From contig JBCBGC010000001.1 in assembly GCA_038527215.1 (NCBI GenBank), positions 1 through 64,000 on the forward strand: DNA of 64,000 nucleotides. The letters are read 5' to 3'. This document shows positions 15,699 to 25,226 of the stretch, one piece after another. Under the pieces are notes generated by a model that saw only the letters and a program-made list of their open reading frames with translations, made no database searches and was not told the DNA's origin. Within the stretch, counting starts at the first letter, position 1; the number at the start of each line of letters is the position of its first letter. The translations under genes were made by a program, and so were the position numbers. Source of the stretch: JAWPMV01 sp038527215. Lineage in GTDB: Bacteria; Bacteroidota; Bacteroidia; J057.

Positions 15699-16514
15699 TC
15701 AATCCGGTAAAATCACAAAACTGTAAGGATCCTCTTCCCGGGCTACTCCCCCATAATCCACGCGCAGGACATAATCCCCTGCGGTCAGGTAGGGCTGAAG
15801 GCCCAGTAGGGAATTAAGGGGCCTGGGCAAGGGAGATTGGTATAAGGAATCGCAGCCAGTGGCGGTTTGCCGGAAGAGGGTAATCTTTAAATAATTGCTC
15901 GACCAGGCTGGTGCTTCCAAAAACCCAATATGATAAACCCCATCTGCAGGGACTTGAAAGGCATAACAATCGAAGTCCTCCTCAGCCGCAAAGGTAGCTC
16001 TACCATAAATTCTGGCGGTCATAGTATCTCCGATCTGGATCGGATAGGCCGTGGCGCACGTTTGGTTTTCTTCGGTGCTGTCAGGTGTAAAGTTCAGGGT
16101 CAGGCCAAATTCTCCCTCGCCCAGGATGGTTTGCGTTCGGATATAGAACTTACCCGCCGGGAATATCATCGGTTGGGAAGTAAAAAAACTATTTCGGACA
16201 GCACCGATTCGCCAGGCCGTATACGCCGCTGCATACAGGTCCTCCCCCTCTTTATAGAATTGCAGGATGAGTCGGGCGGTACTGTCCAACATGGAAGGGT
16301 CCATGTGTACATCGACTACACCAGGACTAGGGGTCTCGAACCAAAACCAGAGGGCTGTGTCGCAATTCTGATGGTTCATCAGAGTTTGTTCAAATGGTAG
16401 ATAGACCGCCTGCTCAGGTAAAGCATGGGAATTACAGGTGCTGGAGAGCGGCGTCTGCTGCCTGCAGCTGAGGATGATGCAGCTGCAAAGAAGAGAAAGG
16501 ATAGCATGTTTCAT
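15699..16514 (-). CDS. Putative lipoprotein with PPC-like beta-sandwich repeats
   Basis: The frame is open back to 16658, but the ATG at 16514 starts MKHAILSLLCSCIILSC, a lipoprotein signal with the lipobox ILSC, so this start is chosen (271 aa). Two tandem regions of about 110 residues (ALWFWFETPSPGVVDVH... and DFDCYAFQVPADGVYHIGF...YVLRVDYG) have the pattern of bacterial pre-peptidase C-terminal (PPC) domains, which often bind polymers or help secretion. No catalytic residues are evident. It converges with the GH81 gene and is followed upstream by an AraC-type regulator on the same strand, 140 bp apart. Confidence 0.65.
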   Translation of the reverse strand: MKHAILSLLCSCIILSCRQQTPLSSTCNSHALPEQAVYLPFEQTLMNHQNCDTALWFWFETPSPGVVDVHMDPSMLDSTARLILQFYKEGEDLYAAAYTAWRIGAVRNSFFTSQPMIFPAGKFYIRTQTILGEGEFGLTLNFTPDSTEENQTCATAYPIQIGDTMTARIYGRATFAAEEDFDCYAFQVPADGVYHIGFLEAPAWSSNYLKITLFRQTATGCDSLYQSPLPRPLNSLLGLQPYLTAGDYVLRVDYGGVAREEDPYSFVILPD

Positions 16515-16654
16515 AGGTGCATGGCCCCAGCAAGAAAATTGGCTGGAGGGGTGCCCTTCTGATCCTGGGGATTGGGTAAAAAATGGGTGGAGAAAGGGGA
16601 AGTTAGGGAAGGGGAGGAGATATTCCAAGCCTTCGATTTTCGGATGAAATTTTC

Positions 16655-17539
16655 TCAACCCACCGCTCTAGTATAAAACTCCTTGGCGTACTGGCCCGGA
16701 CTTAATCCCGTTACCTTGCGGAATTGGCGGTTGAAGTTGGAGAGGTTGTTGAAGCCGGCTTCACGGGCGATCTGGCTTACCGTCATGGTGCTCATGCGTC
16801 CGTTGATGATGAGGTCGCAGGCATAGGAAATGCGCATTTCATTGACCACCTCTTTGAAGGTTTTGCTGGTCCGCTGCTTGAAATAGCGGCAAAAAGCGGT
16901 TTCGGAAAGGTTGGCGACTTTAGCCGCTTCTTTCAGGCTGATTTCCGCTTTGAAGTTTTGGATGATGAAATTGTAGATTTCTGTGATCCGGTGGTAGTCC
17001 TGGTTGTAGTATTGGCGCTCAAAACTTTTGCTACTAAGGACTTTGTAGTCTTCCAACTGGGCTAGTTGGGTCAGCAATTCCAGGAGAAGGGCAATCCGCT
17101 TCATCGGGTCAACCTCCAGCATCTGGAATAAAATAGCGATCAGGGGTTCCTGATCTTTTTCCCGAATAAATAAGCCCCTTTGAGCGACCTTAGCCAGTTG
17201 CCGCATGGCCATGGTTTCCGGCATATCCAGGAAGTGATCTCCAAATATTTCGAAATGAAATTGTAGCACAATCAGCTCCGCATAGTCATTCATGCGGTCT
17301 TTTTCATTGTGGTTGCCGATAAAGCAGTGGGGAAGATTTTTGCCCAATAAAACCAGGTCACTTTCTGCTATCTCCTCTACGCTGTTTCCGACAAAACGCT
17401 TACCTGATCTCCCTTTCGTAAAAGCGATCTCAAATTCCGGGTGGTAGTGGTATGGCATCTCCAACACCGGCTTGGGATAGTGATTAATGAAGATGGAGCG
17501 TTCATGCTGCTTGGGGACTTTCTCAAAGATCGGTTTCAT
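16655..17539 (-). CDS. AraC-family transcriptional regulator
   Basis: This 294-aa protein has a cupin-like sensor half (residues about 15-150; YHYHPEFEIAFTKG and NLPHCF carry the usual His-rich sugar-pocket pattern). The C-terminal AraC DNA-binding domain spans about 185-290, with two HTH units; the second contains SQIAREAGFNNLSNFNRQFRKVTGLSPGQY, the family signature. Such regulators usually control sugar-use genes. The divergent gene (di-heme cytochrome at 17768) and the glucanase/lipoprotein genes nearby are possible targets; this is inference from position only. The region 17540-17767 between the divergent genes should hold both promoters, but no clear operator palindrome is visible. Confidence 0.9.
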   Translation of the reverse strand: MKPIFEKVPKQHERSIFINHYPKPVLEMPYHYHPEFEIAFTKGRSGKRFVGNSVEEIAESDLVLLGKNLPHCFIGNHNEKDRMNDYAELIVLQFHFEIFGDHFLDMPETMAMRQLAKVAQRGLFIREKDQEPLIAILFQMLEVDPMKRIALLLELLTQLAQLEDYKVLSSKSFERQYYNQDYHRITEIYNFIIQNFKAEISLKEAAKVANLSETAFCRYFKQRTSKTFKEVVNEMRISYACDLIINGRMSTMTVSQIAREAGFNNLSNFNRQFRKVTGLSPGQYAKEFYTRAVG

Positions 17540-17767
17540 CGCCCGTAGTAGTTAGTTGGAGGTTGAGGTAGCGGGAATCACGCGCTTTTGCAAGCGTTAA
17601 GATACTTTTCTACCCTTAAAACCCCAAAGGAAGGGGGGATGGTGCAAAATTAATATGCAATTATGACGGATTTGTTGAGGTGGACGAGGCCTTCGGAGCG
17701 CGAGGATTTGCTTTTTTCTCGAACAAGGCCTTTGTGACAATGGTTATCTTTAACAAAAAAGATCAAG

Positions 17768-19183
17768 ATGCCCAAGCGCCGTTCTGTTGTAATCCTATGC
17801 CTGCTGTGGGGAGTAGGCCTGTTGTTCACTGCTTGTCGTTCCTATCTCAAAGAGTTTCAGACTGCTGAGGAGCCACGGCTGGTCCACCGGATCATGCCCA
17901 ACCCTCAGCCTTATGCGGGAGACCCGGAACGAGGGTTTTCCTACATGACTACCGGGGATTATATCAGTGGGGGTGTACCCATCCAGTTTTATGAGGAGTC
18001 TATGGCCACTTTTACCGATACCGTGCTGCGAAGGGAAGGGGACAATGCCCATATGACCTATGACAACATTGCCTTTACCATGCCCAGCGGCACCAAGGTG
18101 GTAAGTGGCAGCTGTTTTACCTGTCATGCGACCCCTTTTCTGGATACGGTGATTTTCGGTATGGGAAACAGCCAACTGGATTTTCAGGAGAATTTTAGCC
18201 GTCGCTTTAACCTGGCCATGGTGTTTTTGAAGCGGAAGTTGGGCAAAAACTCTGACGAGTGGCAGGCCTTTGATCTCTATCGCAAAATGGTAGGCGGTGC
18301 TTTTACCTACATCCATACCGATAATCCCGGCGTCAATCCGGCCTTTCGCCTCGAAGAAGGCTACGCCCTGCATCGGGACCCGGTGGATTTTTCCTACGAA
18401 AAGAAAAAGCAGTTCGAAATATCCAATTTCAACATCGCCTCAGATACCCCGCCGCTTTGGAATGTGAAGAAGAAAGACGCCTTATATTATAACGGCATGG
18501 GTCGGGGCGATTTTACCAAGCAGCTCATGCAGGCAGGCATACAAGGCGTACCTGACACCACCAAAGCCCGGGAAGTACAGCAGAAATTTGCCGATGTCCT
18601 GGCTTGGGTAGAAGCCCTGGAACCTCCAGCTTATCCCAAGGAAATCGATCAGGCGCTGGCAGCAAAAGGCAAAGTCTTGTTTCAAGAGAACTGCAAAAAG
18701 TGCCATGGCACCTATGGGGAAAACGAAACCTATCCCAATAAAATCATCCCCATGCATGAAATTCAGACTGACCCCCTTTATGCGCAGTTCATGCTCAAGG
18801 GGTCTTACTTGCCGACTTGGTTTAATGAAAGTTGGTATGCTAAAAGTCCGCCTTATGCGGAGCAAAAACCTTCTAATGGCTATATCGCCCCTCCGCTGGA
18901 TGGGGTCTGGGCCACCGCTCCCTACCTACACAATGGCTCCGTGCCCACCCTGGAAGCCCTGTTAAATTCGGCGATCCGCCCGACCTATTGGAAGCGTCGC
19001 GGCGACCATACGGATTTTGACTTTGAAAAAGTAGGTTGGGCCTATCTGGAAGAACCCGACGGAAAGGATGAAAAAACCTACGACACCACCCTGCCCGGCT
19101 ACAGCAACAAAGGCCACTATTTTGGCGACGAATTGCTGGAAACGGAGCGTAAGGCCCTGATCGAGTACGTGAAGGGGTTGTGA
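17768..19183 (+). CDS. Di-heme c-type cytochrome lipoprotein (RoxA/cytochrome c peroxidase-like)
   Basis: The 471-aa product has a lipoprotein signal (CLLWGVGLLFTAC, lipobox FTAC near residue 23). It carries two covalent heme motifs: CFTCH (near residue 118) and CKKCH (near residue 310). The distal region PPLDGVWATAPYLHNGSVPTLEALL is the typical segment after the second heme in RoxA-like and di-heme peroxidase-like cytochromes. It should be a periplasmic or outer-membrane-anchored redox protein; the substrate is unknown. The 190 residues between the hemes are longer than in the classic cytochrome c peroxidase, which favours the RoxA-like group. Composite repeat elements start right at its stop codon. 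Confidence 0.85.
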   Translation: MPKRRSVVILCLLWGVGLLFTACRSYLKEFQTAEEPRLVHRIMPNPQPYAGDPERGFSYMTTGDYISGGVPIQFYEESMATFTDTVLRREGDNAHMTYDNIAFTMPSGTKVVSGSCFTCHATPFLDTVIFGMGNSQLDFQENFSRRFNLAMVFLKRKLGKNSDEWQAFDLYRKMVGGAFTYIHTDNPGVNPAFRLEEGYALHRDPVDFSYEKKKQFEISNFNIASDTPPLWNVKKKDALYYNGMGRGDFTKQLMQAGIQGVPDTTKAREVQQKFADVLAWVEALEPPAYPKEIDQALAAKGKVLFQENCKKCHGTYGENETYPNKIIPMHEIQTDPLYAQFMLKGSYLPTWFNESWYAKSPPYAEQKPSNGYIAPPLDGVWATAPYLHNGSVPTLEALLNSAIRPTYWKRRGDHTDFDFEKVGWAYLEEPDGKDEKTYDTTLPGYSNKGHYFGDELLETERKALIEYVKGL

Positions 19184-19345
19184 GATCGTCCCGGTGGGAC
19201 TGTGAGACCGCAAGCTGTGAGAAGTGAGACCGGCCACAACCCGTAACACTGGCTTCCAGCCGGTCATATTCCCGCCCCGGATGCCCATCCGGGACCGTAT
19301 AGCCACAGCTTTCAGTTGCAGCGTATAGCCGCAGCTTGCAACACC
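19183..19345 (+). repeat. Composite intergenic repeat, locus 2
   Basis: It has the same module order as locus 1: GTGAGATCGTCC/GTGAGACCG block (19183-19233), core ACACTGGCTTCCAGCCGGT (about 19246-19264), hairpin CCCCGGATGCCCATCCGGG (about 19275-19293), then AGCCGCAGCTTGCAAC (about 19327-19342). Confidence 0.8.
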
Positions 19346-19349
19346 ATCC

Positions 19350-19823
19350 CTAGGGCGCCTTCACCCCATTCAACAAATTATCCAGGGTCTTGGCCAGCCT
19401 TCGTTCCTTGGTAGCTTCCCGCTTCGCATCCCGAATCCAGTTGGCGTATTCCTTGCGGTAAGTATAGGCCAGCCCTTCATAGAAACTTTTGGCTTCAGGA
19501 TGCTCATCCAACAAAGCTTGTAAAGCCTCCGGTACTTCCACGACCCGTTCCTCCGTATCCCGCATGACCGTGACCTTAATGGTATCTCCGGGCCCTTTGC
19601 CTACTTTGGCGCGAATATCCTTGCGCAGGATGAGCATGTGGCCGGAACCCATATTAGCGATGGAACCTCGATAGGGCACTTCGTCAAACCAGACTTTCAC
19701 TTTGACCTGCCCTTTGGTACCATAGACTTCCTCTACCGAAAAAGGGATATGCACAAAACAGGAGTTCTTCCACTTGGGATCGGTTTGCAAGACAGCTTCG
19801 AAGATTTGTTTTTCCATAGGCAT
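19350..19823 (-). CDS. DUF1905 / YdeI-OmdA-type protein
   Basis: The 157-aa protein combines an N-terminal DUF1905 region (about residues 5-95; FVHIPFSVEEVYG, VWFDEVPYRGSIANMGSGHMLILRKDIRAKVG, GDTIKV) with a C-terminal helical YdeI/OmdA region (about 105-155; FYEGLAYTYRKEYANWIRDAKREATKERRLAKTL). Members are annotated as bacteriocin-resistance or stress proteins, but the biochemical role is not established. A start at the inner ATG (MEKQIF) two codons later is equally possible. The gene is bracketed by composite repeats in inverted orientation, at 19183-19345 and about 20000-20160. Confidence 0.85.
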   Translation of the reverse strand: MPMEKQIFEAVLQTDPKWKNSCFVHIPFSVEEVYGTKGQVKVKVWFDEVPYRGSIANMGSGHMLILRKDIRAKVGKGPGDTIKVTVMRDTEERVVEVPEALQALLDEHPEAKSFYEGLAYTYRKEYANWIRDAKREATKERRLAKTLDNLLNGVKAP

Positions 19824-19999
19824 GTAAAATAAGCGGTCTAGGGCTAAAAGTCCATATTCTTACAGACGGATATCCAACGGTCTTATCTGCTGAACAAATT
19901 TAACAGGGGAATACCTACAAGCCTCTCTGGGGTGAAGGGATTGCCTATTTGGTATAGCGCCTGGATGAAGCCTTGGTGGGCTTGGGCTAATGAAGCCAT

Positions 20000-20160
20000 G
20001 CTAGCTTGGCCGCAGTTGCAAGCTGCGGCTACCCGCTGGTTGGTAGACTGATCCCCAGATAAATCTGGGGGAGGGGAGAAGACCGGCTGGAAGCCAGTGT
20101 TACGGGTTGTGGGCGATCTCACTTCTCAAAGCGAAGCGGTCTCACCTCTCAAAGTCTTTC
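20000..20160 (-). repeat. Composite intergenic repeat, locus 3 (inverted)
   Basis: Read on the minus strand the modules follow the same order as in loci 1 and 2: GTGAGACCGC/GTGAGATCGC blocks (about 20160-20112), core ACACTGGCTTCCAGCCGGT (about 20100-20082), hairpin CCCCCAGATTTATCTGGGG (about 20071-20052), then TAGCCGCAGCTTGCAAC (about 20030-20014). The rest of the gap (19824-20000) holds nothing recognisable. Confidence 0.8.
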
Positions 20161-20171
20161 CAAGACGCTCT

Positions 20172-22703
20172 CTACCGCATCAACATCACACTGCCCCGCA
20201 TAGGCACGTAGAGGGTTTTGTCCAATTCGGCTCCGGTATATTTCAGGACCCAAACATAGGCGCCTTCGGGCGCAGCGCGACCATTGATGGTGCCATCCCA
20301 ACGGGCGTCGATTTGGTCACTTTGGAAGACCATTTTGCCCCAGCGGTTGAAGATCATGAATTGGGCTTCCCGGACTTCGCAATCATAGCTGGCCCCGAAA
20401 GTCTCATTGATGCCGTCTCCATTTGGGGTAAAAGCGTTGCCCATAAAGACCGTACAATCGCAGTCTGCATGCTGGATCTGAATTTCGTCGGTTTTGATGC
20501 CGCAGGCGTTGGAGACCATGACCTGGTATAATCCGGGGGCGGTAATATATCGGATGGCATCGGTGGAGCCATCCTGCCACATATACTCCACCCCAGCATC
20601 ATTGATGAACACATCTAATATGAGTTCGTCTTCCTGACACACTGTGGTATCTGCCCCCAGGTTGATATCTTCCGGAGTAGGACGGAAGCCAATGTCGATC
20701 TGGTCAGAGGCACTGCCACAGCGATTGCTCAGGCTTACTTCATAAGACCCGGCTAAGGACACTATATATATAGGGTCGGTACTGCCATCCTGCCAGATGT
20801 ATTGGACCTCAGGCTGGCTCACATCCAGACTTAAGGTGTTGCCTTCGCACAAGACGGTATCGGAACCCAGGTCGAATGCCTGAGGCGGGGAGAGATAGTC
20901 GACAAAAATCGAATCGGAATACTGGGCGCAAATATTGCCCACGGTAACGGTATATAAGTCTTCGGTGGTAACCGTCCAGACCGGTCCGGTAAAATTATTC
21001 GACCAGCGATAAGAAGCGTCGGGCTGCCCTACATCGAGGCGCAGACTACTGCCATCACACAGCACCGTATCCGCTCCCAGGTCAAAGGGCTGGGGAATCG
21101 CGAGGAAGGCCAGGTTGATGGAATCCCGTTGTACCCCACACACGTTCTGGACGGTGAGGTGGTAGAGTCCGGTCTGCGTTGCGATAAGTACACTGTCTGT
21201 TGCATTGTTCTGCCAAAGGTAATCAACCTGATTCTGGGCCTGACTTAAGACAAGGCTGTCGCCCTGACAAAGATCCTGGTCTGGTCCCAAATTGAATTCC
21301 TGCGGGGGATTCACCGTGGTCACCGAGAGAGAATCTGCCTCGGTTCCGCAGCGGTTGCTCACACTTACATAATAGAAACCTCCCAGCGGAACATCGAAGC
21401 TAGGTAGTGTACTATTGTCCTGCCATAGGTAAGCGGAAGCCACCGGATCGCTCACGTTCAGGTTTAGGCTATCTCCCAAACAAAGGATGGTATCTGGTCC
21501 CAGGTCCACGGGACTGGGCGGAGCCAGGTAGCCTACGGTAATGCTATCGCGATCTGTACCACAAAAGCTAGAGGCTTCTGCCCAGTACACCCCGGCGGTA
21601 TTGACCAACTGGGTAGAATCGGTCAGGTTATTTTGCCATTGGTAATTGGCATAGGGGAAACCCGCATTGGCGTCAAGTAAAATGGTCTGTCCAGTACAAA
21701 GCACCGTGTCAGGGCCCAACTCCACATCCGGCACGGGCAGGACGCCCATCTGTTTGGTCAGGGTATCCACACAACCATTGATGTCCTGGATGATCAGTTC
21801 TATATTATAAAGTCCCGGTTGGGTAAAGGTATTGATAGGATTGGGGACGGTGGCGGTGTTTCCGTCGTCGAAATCCCAGTTCCAACTGGCGATGTTGCTA
21901 TTGCTGCTTCCCACGCTTCCGCCACAACTGATATCCTGAAAGACAAAGTAAGCGGTGTCTCCTGGACAGGAAAGGGGCGTGAGGATGTCAAAATTGTTGA
22001 CCAGGCTATAAGAAAAATTGCTGTAGACCACATCCGCCTGCGAATAATTATAAAAGCCAAACCTGCCTCTTTCGTAGCAGCCTGGCTGATCAAAGATGGT
22101 GTCCCCATCGATCATGATGGTCGCATTGGTGGCAGTGTAGATGAGGGTGAATTGGTAATCAGTATCAAAAGCCCAGCCTTTGCCCGCTCCATAATCCGTA
22201 TCCAGCACCGTGAACGTAGGGTCGCTGGTATGTTGCCAGAAATAGCTGAACATAGAGGCCGGCGGGATATTCCCATCTACTTGCACCAGGCTTTTTCCTT
22301 CCTGAGCGGTGAAGCCGTTGAGGGTCTGAGACAGTTGTTTCCAGTCGAAGAGCCAGTATTTATGCTGATTGGTATTGCCGGTCGGATCCTGGTAACCAAA
22401 AACAAAGCCTACGAAGTCATCATCCCCGCCGCCCCAGATATCACTGTTGATGCGGATGGTTCCGTTGATTTGGACATTAATAAAGGTGTCCGGGCTGACG
22501 AAATAGGTAGGAGGATCGGTTTGGCCGAAGAAATTCAGGGTCTGCAGGACAGAGTTGCCCGTCGGATCTACCTGCCAGTTGCCAAAAGCGGTATCGCCTT
22601 CTTGAATCCAGGTATTGAGGTCCACCTGCGTTTGACATTGTGAATAGGCAAAAGAAAGGCTTCCGCTGAGCAGGATCAAAAATGAAAGTAATCGTTGGGT
22701 CAT
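20172..22703 (-). CDS. Adhesin-like T9SS type B (gliding-motility C-terminal domain) protein
   Basis: The 843-aa protein has a signal peptide (residues 1-21). A lectin/thrombospondin-C-like beta domain follows (about 25-235; RINSDIWGGGDDDFVGFVFGYQ, KYWLFDWKQ), then a PKD domain (about 240-315; WNWDFDDGNTATVPNP). Six tandem repeats of about 70 residues run from about 320 to 745, each with (D/N)LG(P/A)DT.LC.G..L.L, a Y.WQ(D/N)(N/G)ST segment and a (R/N).CG....DS end. The C-terminus is the CHU_C/gliding-motility sorting domain (FTPNGDGINETF, IFNRWGKMVF, PEGAYVWVLKY). It should be exported by T9SS and act in attachment or matrix; ligands are unknown. Confidence 0.9.
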   Translation of the reverse strand: MTQRLLSFLILLSGSLSFAYSQCQTQVDLNTWIQEGDTAFGNWQVDPTGNSVLQTLNFFGQTDPPTYFVSPDTFINVQINGTIRINSDIWGGGDDDFVGFVFGYQDPTGNTNQHKYWLFDWKQLSQTLNGFTAQEGKSLVQVDGNIPPASMFSYFWQHTSDPTFTVLDTDYGAGKGWAFDTDYQFTLIYTATNATIMIDGDTIFDQPGCYERGRFGFYNYSQADVVYSNFSYSLVNNFDILTPLSCPGDTAYFVFQDISCGGSVGSSNSNIASWNWDFDDGNTATVPNPINTFTQPGLYNIELIIQDINGCVDTLTKQMGVLPVPDVELGPDTVLCTGQTILLDANAGFPYANYQWQNNLTDSTQLVNTAGVYWAEASSFCGTDRDSITVGYLAPPSPVDLGPDTILCLGDSLNLNVSDPVASAYLWQDNSTLPSFDVPLGGFYYVSVSNRCGTEADSLSVTTVNPPQEFNLGPDQDLCQGDSLVLSQAQNQVDYLWQNNATDSVLIATQTGLYHLTVQNVCGVQRDSINLAFLAIPQPFDLGADTVLCDGSSLRLDVGQPDASYRWSNNFTGPVWTVTTEDLYTVTVGNICAQYSDSIFVDYLSPPQAFDLGSDTVLCEGNTLSLDVSQPEVQYIWQDGSTDPIYIVSLAGSYEVSLSNRCGSASDQIDIGFRPTPEDINLGADTTVCQEDELILDVFINDAGVEYMWQDGSTDAIRYITAPGLYQVMVSNACGIKTDEIQIQHADCDCTVFMGNAFTPNGDGINETFGASYDCEVREAQFMIFNRWGKMVFQSDQIDARWDGTINGRAAPEGAYVWVLKYTGAELDKTLYVPMRGSVMLMR

Positions 22704-23530
22704 GCCAGAAAGGCTTCAGAATGAGGGAAAAATACAGAGCTAAACGTCCATGGATAAGTACGCCTTAGACGGGGGAATATTGCCATTTGCGCAACGAAAT
22801 CCCAGCAATCAGCCCGGATACACAATTCTGCCACACGATTGCTCAAAGTAGGAAACGCTCCAGGGATTCCCACGTATCTATATAAAAACGCCCAACCAAG
22901 CCCTCTCTCACCGAGAAAAACACCAGCCCAATAAACGCCAAGGCGCTAAGCCTTTGACTCTCGTTGCACCATAGCGAGAGTCATTTTTTTTACCCCTTTC
23001 ATTTTTCTTACAAAAGCTCCCTGCGTCTTTCATCAAATAAGTATTCAGGATATAGCGAAATCCTTATAAAGGAGGGCTGTAAGATTTTGAGGTAAAAGTG
23101 AGGGAAAATTTTTTGTGCGAACGGGTGTATAGCTGGCGTGAATGGAAAGAAACTGTGCGTTTTTGGTAAATATTGCCCCGTAAAACTTCCGATTTTAGGA
23201 TTATTTGCGAAAAAAAGCCGGACTAAATCCCGGAAAGACTTTGCAAGATTTTCGCCATTTATCAAAAAATGCGTGAGAATTGACCATAACCGATGTTAAC
23301 AAATGGGACAACTATACTAGGAAGTCTTTCCTGATTCCACCGACATTTGTTACATACTCAGTCAGGCAGCACCCCCCTTTCGCTGCTTTACCCTTGAGCG
23401 TGAGTATCTGTAATCTTGTAATCGCTTCTTTCGATACGTATGGTCTCTCGAATTGAATATGCCTTTGGGCTGACAATACGGCTATACGCTATGAAGACTT
23501 AATGACAATGCAAACTTACTTTAATTTTCC
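22704..23530. other. 827-bp gene-free region with an orphan terminator
   Basis: The region separates the divergent adhesin and DUF1800 genes. Apart from the plus-strand terminator at 22956-22991 no coding sequence or repeat is convincing; the 85-codon minus frame at 23008-23265 is Phe/Pro-rich and resembles no protein. The region should hold both promoters. Confidence 0.6.
22956..22991 (+). terminator. Orphan plus-strand terminator (possible small-RNA end)
   Basis: GACTCTCG (22956-22963) pairs perfectly with CGAGAGTC (22975-22982) and is followed by A and T8. No plus-strand gene lies upstream, so it may end an unannotated small RNA. Confidence 0.7.
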
Positions 23531-25174
23531 ATGGCGTCTTTACAACCTTTGGTAGGGAATTTAGGGGTCCGTCGAGCGGCCCACTTGCTGAGAAGAGCGG
23601 CTTTTGGTGGTTCCAGGGCAGAAATCGATGCTTTTGCGAACATGTCCGTCAGTCAAGCTGTAACAGCCTTACTAGATTTTCCTGGTATACCTGCTCCCCC
23701 ACAAGACCCTGGCTCCGGTCAGTCCTTCAACTCTAACGGCAGTATTACGGTCTTTGAGCCAGAAATTGTCAGTTGGTGGATATATCACGCAGTCAATCCC
23801 AATGTGGCTCCGACGGCTTTCCATAAACTGGTATTCTTCATGCATACCTGTGTGACCGTGAGCTGGGAAGTGGTCCGCGAACCAACCTGGTGGTGGTACC
23901 ACAAAAACTGGATGATGACTTTTGCAGACAAAAGCTATCGCGAGCTCATGCAAAAGATGTCGGTGGACATGGCGATGGGGCGTTTCCTCAACCTGGACAC
24001 CAGTACCAAAAATGCTCCCAATGAAAACTATGCTCGAGAACTCCTTGAGCTATTCACCGTTGGTAAAGGGCCTCAAATCGGCCCCAGCAACTATACCAAC
24101 TATACCGAAGACGATATTCGGACCATCGCGAAGGTCTTCACCGGTTTTAATACCAACTGGTGGTATGACAACAGTTCTTACTGGGATAGTGATTATGGGC
24201 ATCCGGTTCTGGTAGCCGATCCCAGTGAGCATGATATTTCTGACAAAACCCTTTCTGCGGCATTCAACAATGCAACCATTTCCGGCCGCTCCAGCCGAAG
24301 TGGCATGTTTGACGAGGTAAATGAGCTGATAGATGTCATCTTTGCTCAGGAAGCTACCTCTGAATTTTTGGTTCGTAAGCTATATCGCTACTACGTACAC
24401 TATCAGATTACGCCTGAGATCGAACAGGATATCATTCAGCCGCTGGCCCAGACCTTCCGCAATAGCGATTTCCACTGGGAGCCGGTCCTAACCCAATTAC
24501 TCAATAGCCGACACTTTTACGATGCCGACGATGCTACCCCTGATGATGATGTCATCGGTGGGCTGATCAAAACTCCTTTCGAGTTGTGGGCGCAAAACAT
24601 GCGCTACTTTGGGTCCTATATTCCAAACCTGGACAACGATCGTAGCGGTATCCAGTCCTGGATTTACGGCTATCAATGGAAGTTGCAGGAATTGGGCATG
24701 TATGTGTGGGCACCGCCCTCTGTGGCAGGGTATGAACCGATGTATCAGGAGCCTGATTTTAACCGCTACTGGATCAACTCTACCACCCTGCCCCGTCGAT
24801 ACAATGAAATGACCCGGGTGATGGCCGGTGGTGGTATGCCTGATTACGGTCGCTTTGATGCCATGAGTTTTGTGGCGAACAATATTTCAGATTATAACGG
24901 AAATGATCCTTTAGGAAATCCTGGTCCCCACGAAGGACCTAGAATTGCCTCTCATTTGGTAAGTACCATTACCGAATACCTGTTCCCTGTTCCGCTCACC
25001 GCTGAGCGTAACAACTACTTTTTGAATGATCTGCTGCTGGACTCTCTGTCCGAGATCAACTGGATGTTTGAGTGGGATAACTACCGGTCCACCGGCGACG
25101 ATAGTGCGGTACGTCCCCAGATTGAAAACCTGATTAGTGGGATTCTACAGAGTCCTGAGTTTCAATTAAGCTAA
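23531..25174 (+). CDS. DUF1800-domain protein
   Basis: The 547-aa product is a DUF1800 protein. It opens with RRAAHLLRRAAFGG, the family's hallmark N-terminal helix, and contains FVMHTCVTVSWEVV-like, NENYARELLELFTVG (the conserved N-E-N-x-A-R-E-L-x-E-L motif near residue 165), DIRTIAKVFTGF and a PPSVAGYEP motif. The family has no proven activity; it is nearly always encoded next to a DUF1501 gene, as here (52 bp downstream). No signal peptide is visible, so export would need a partner or the protein is cytoplasmic or associated with the membrane. ATG at 23531 fits the family start. Confidence 0.9.
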   Translation: MASLQPLVGNLGVRRAAHLLRRAAFGGSRAEIDAFANMSVSQAVTALLDFPGIPAPPQDPGSGQSFNSNGSITVFEPEIVSWWIYHAVNPNVAPTAFHKLVFFMHTCVTVSWEVVREPTWWWYHKNWMMTFADKSYRELMQKMSVDMAMGRFLNLDTSTKNAPNENYARELLELFTVGKGPQIGPSNYTNYTEDDIRTIAKVFTGFNTNWWYDNSSYWDSDYGHPVLVADPSEHDISDKTLSAAFNNATISGRSSRSGMFDEVNELIDVIFAQEATSEFLVRKLYRYYVHYQITPEIEQDIIQPLAQTFRNSDFHWEPVLTQLLNSRHFYDADDATPDDDVIGGLIKTPFELWAQNMRYFGSYIPNLDNDRSGIQSWIYGYQWKLQELGMYVWAPPSVAGYEPMYQEPDFNRYWINSTTLPRRYNEMTRVMAGGGMPDYGRFDAMSFVANNISDYNGNDPLGNPGPHEGPRIASHLVSTITEYLFPVPLTAERNNYFLNDLLLDSLSEINWMFEWDNYRSTGDDSAVRPQIENLISGILQSPEFQLS

Positions 25175-25226
25175 CTCCTGCAGGCAGAATCCTTCTTTTT
25201 CCATTTTCCTAAAGAATCATCGAATA

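Noticed and set aside
23008..23265. 85-codon minus frame in the 827-bp gap.
   Set aside because: Phe/Pro-rich composition and no similarity pattern; overlaps no terminator or promoter logically.
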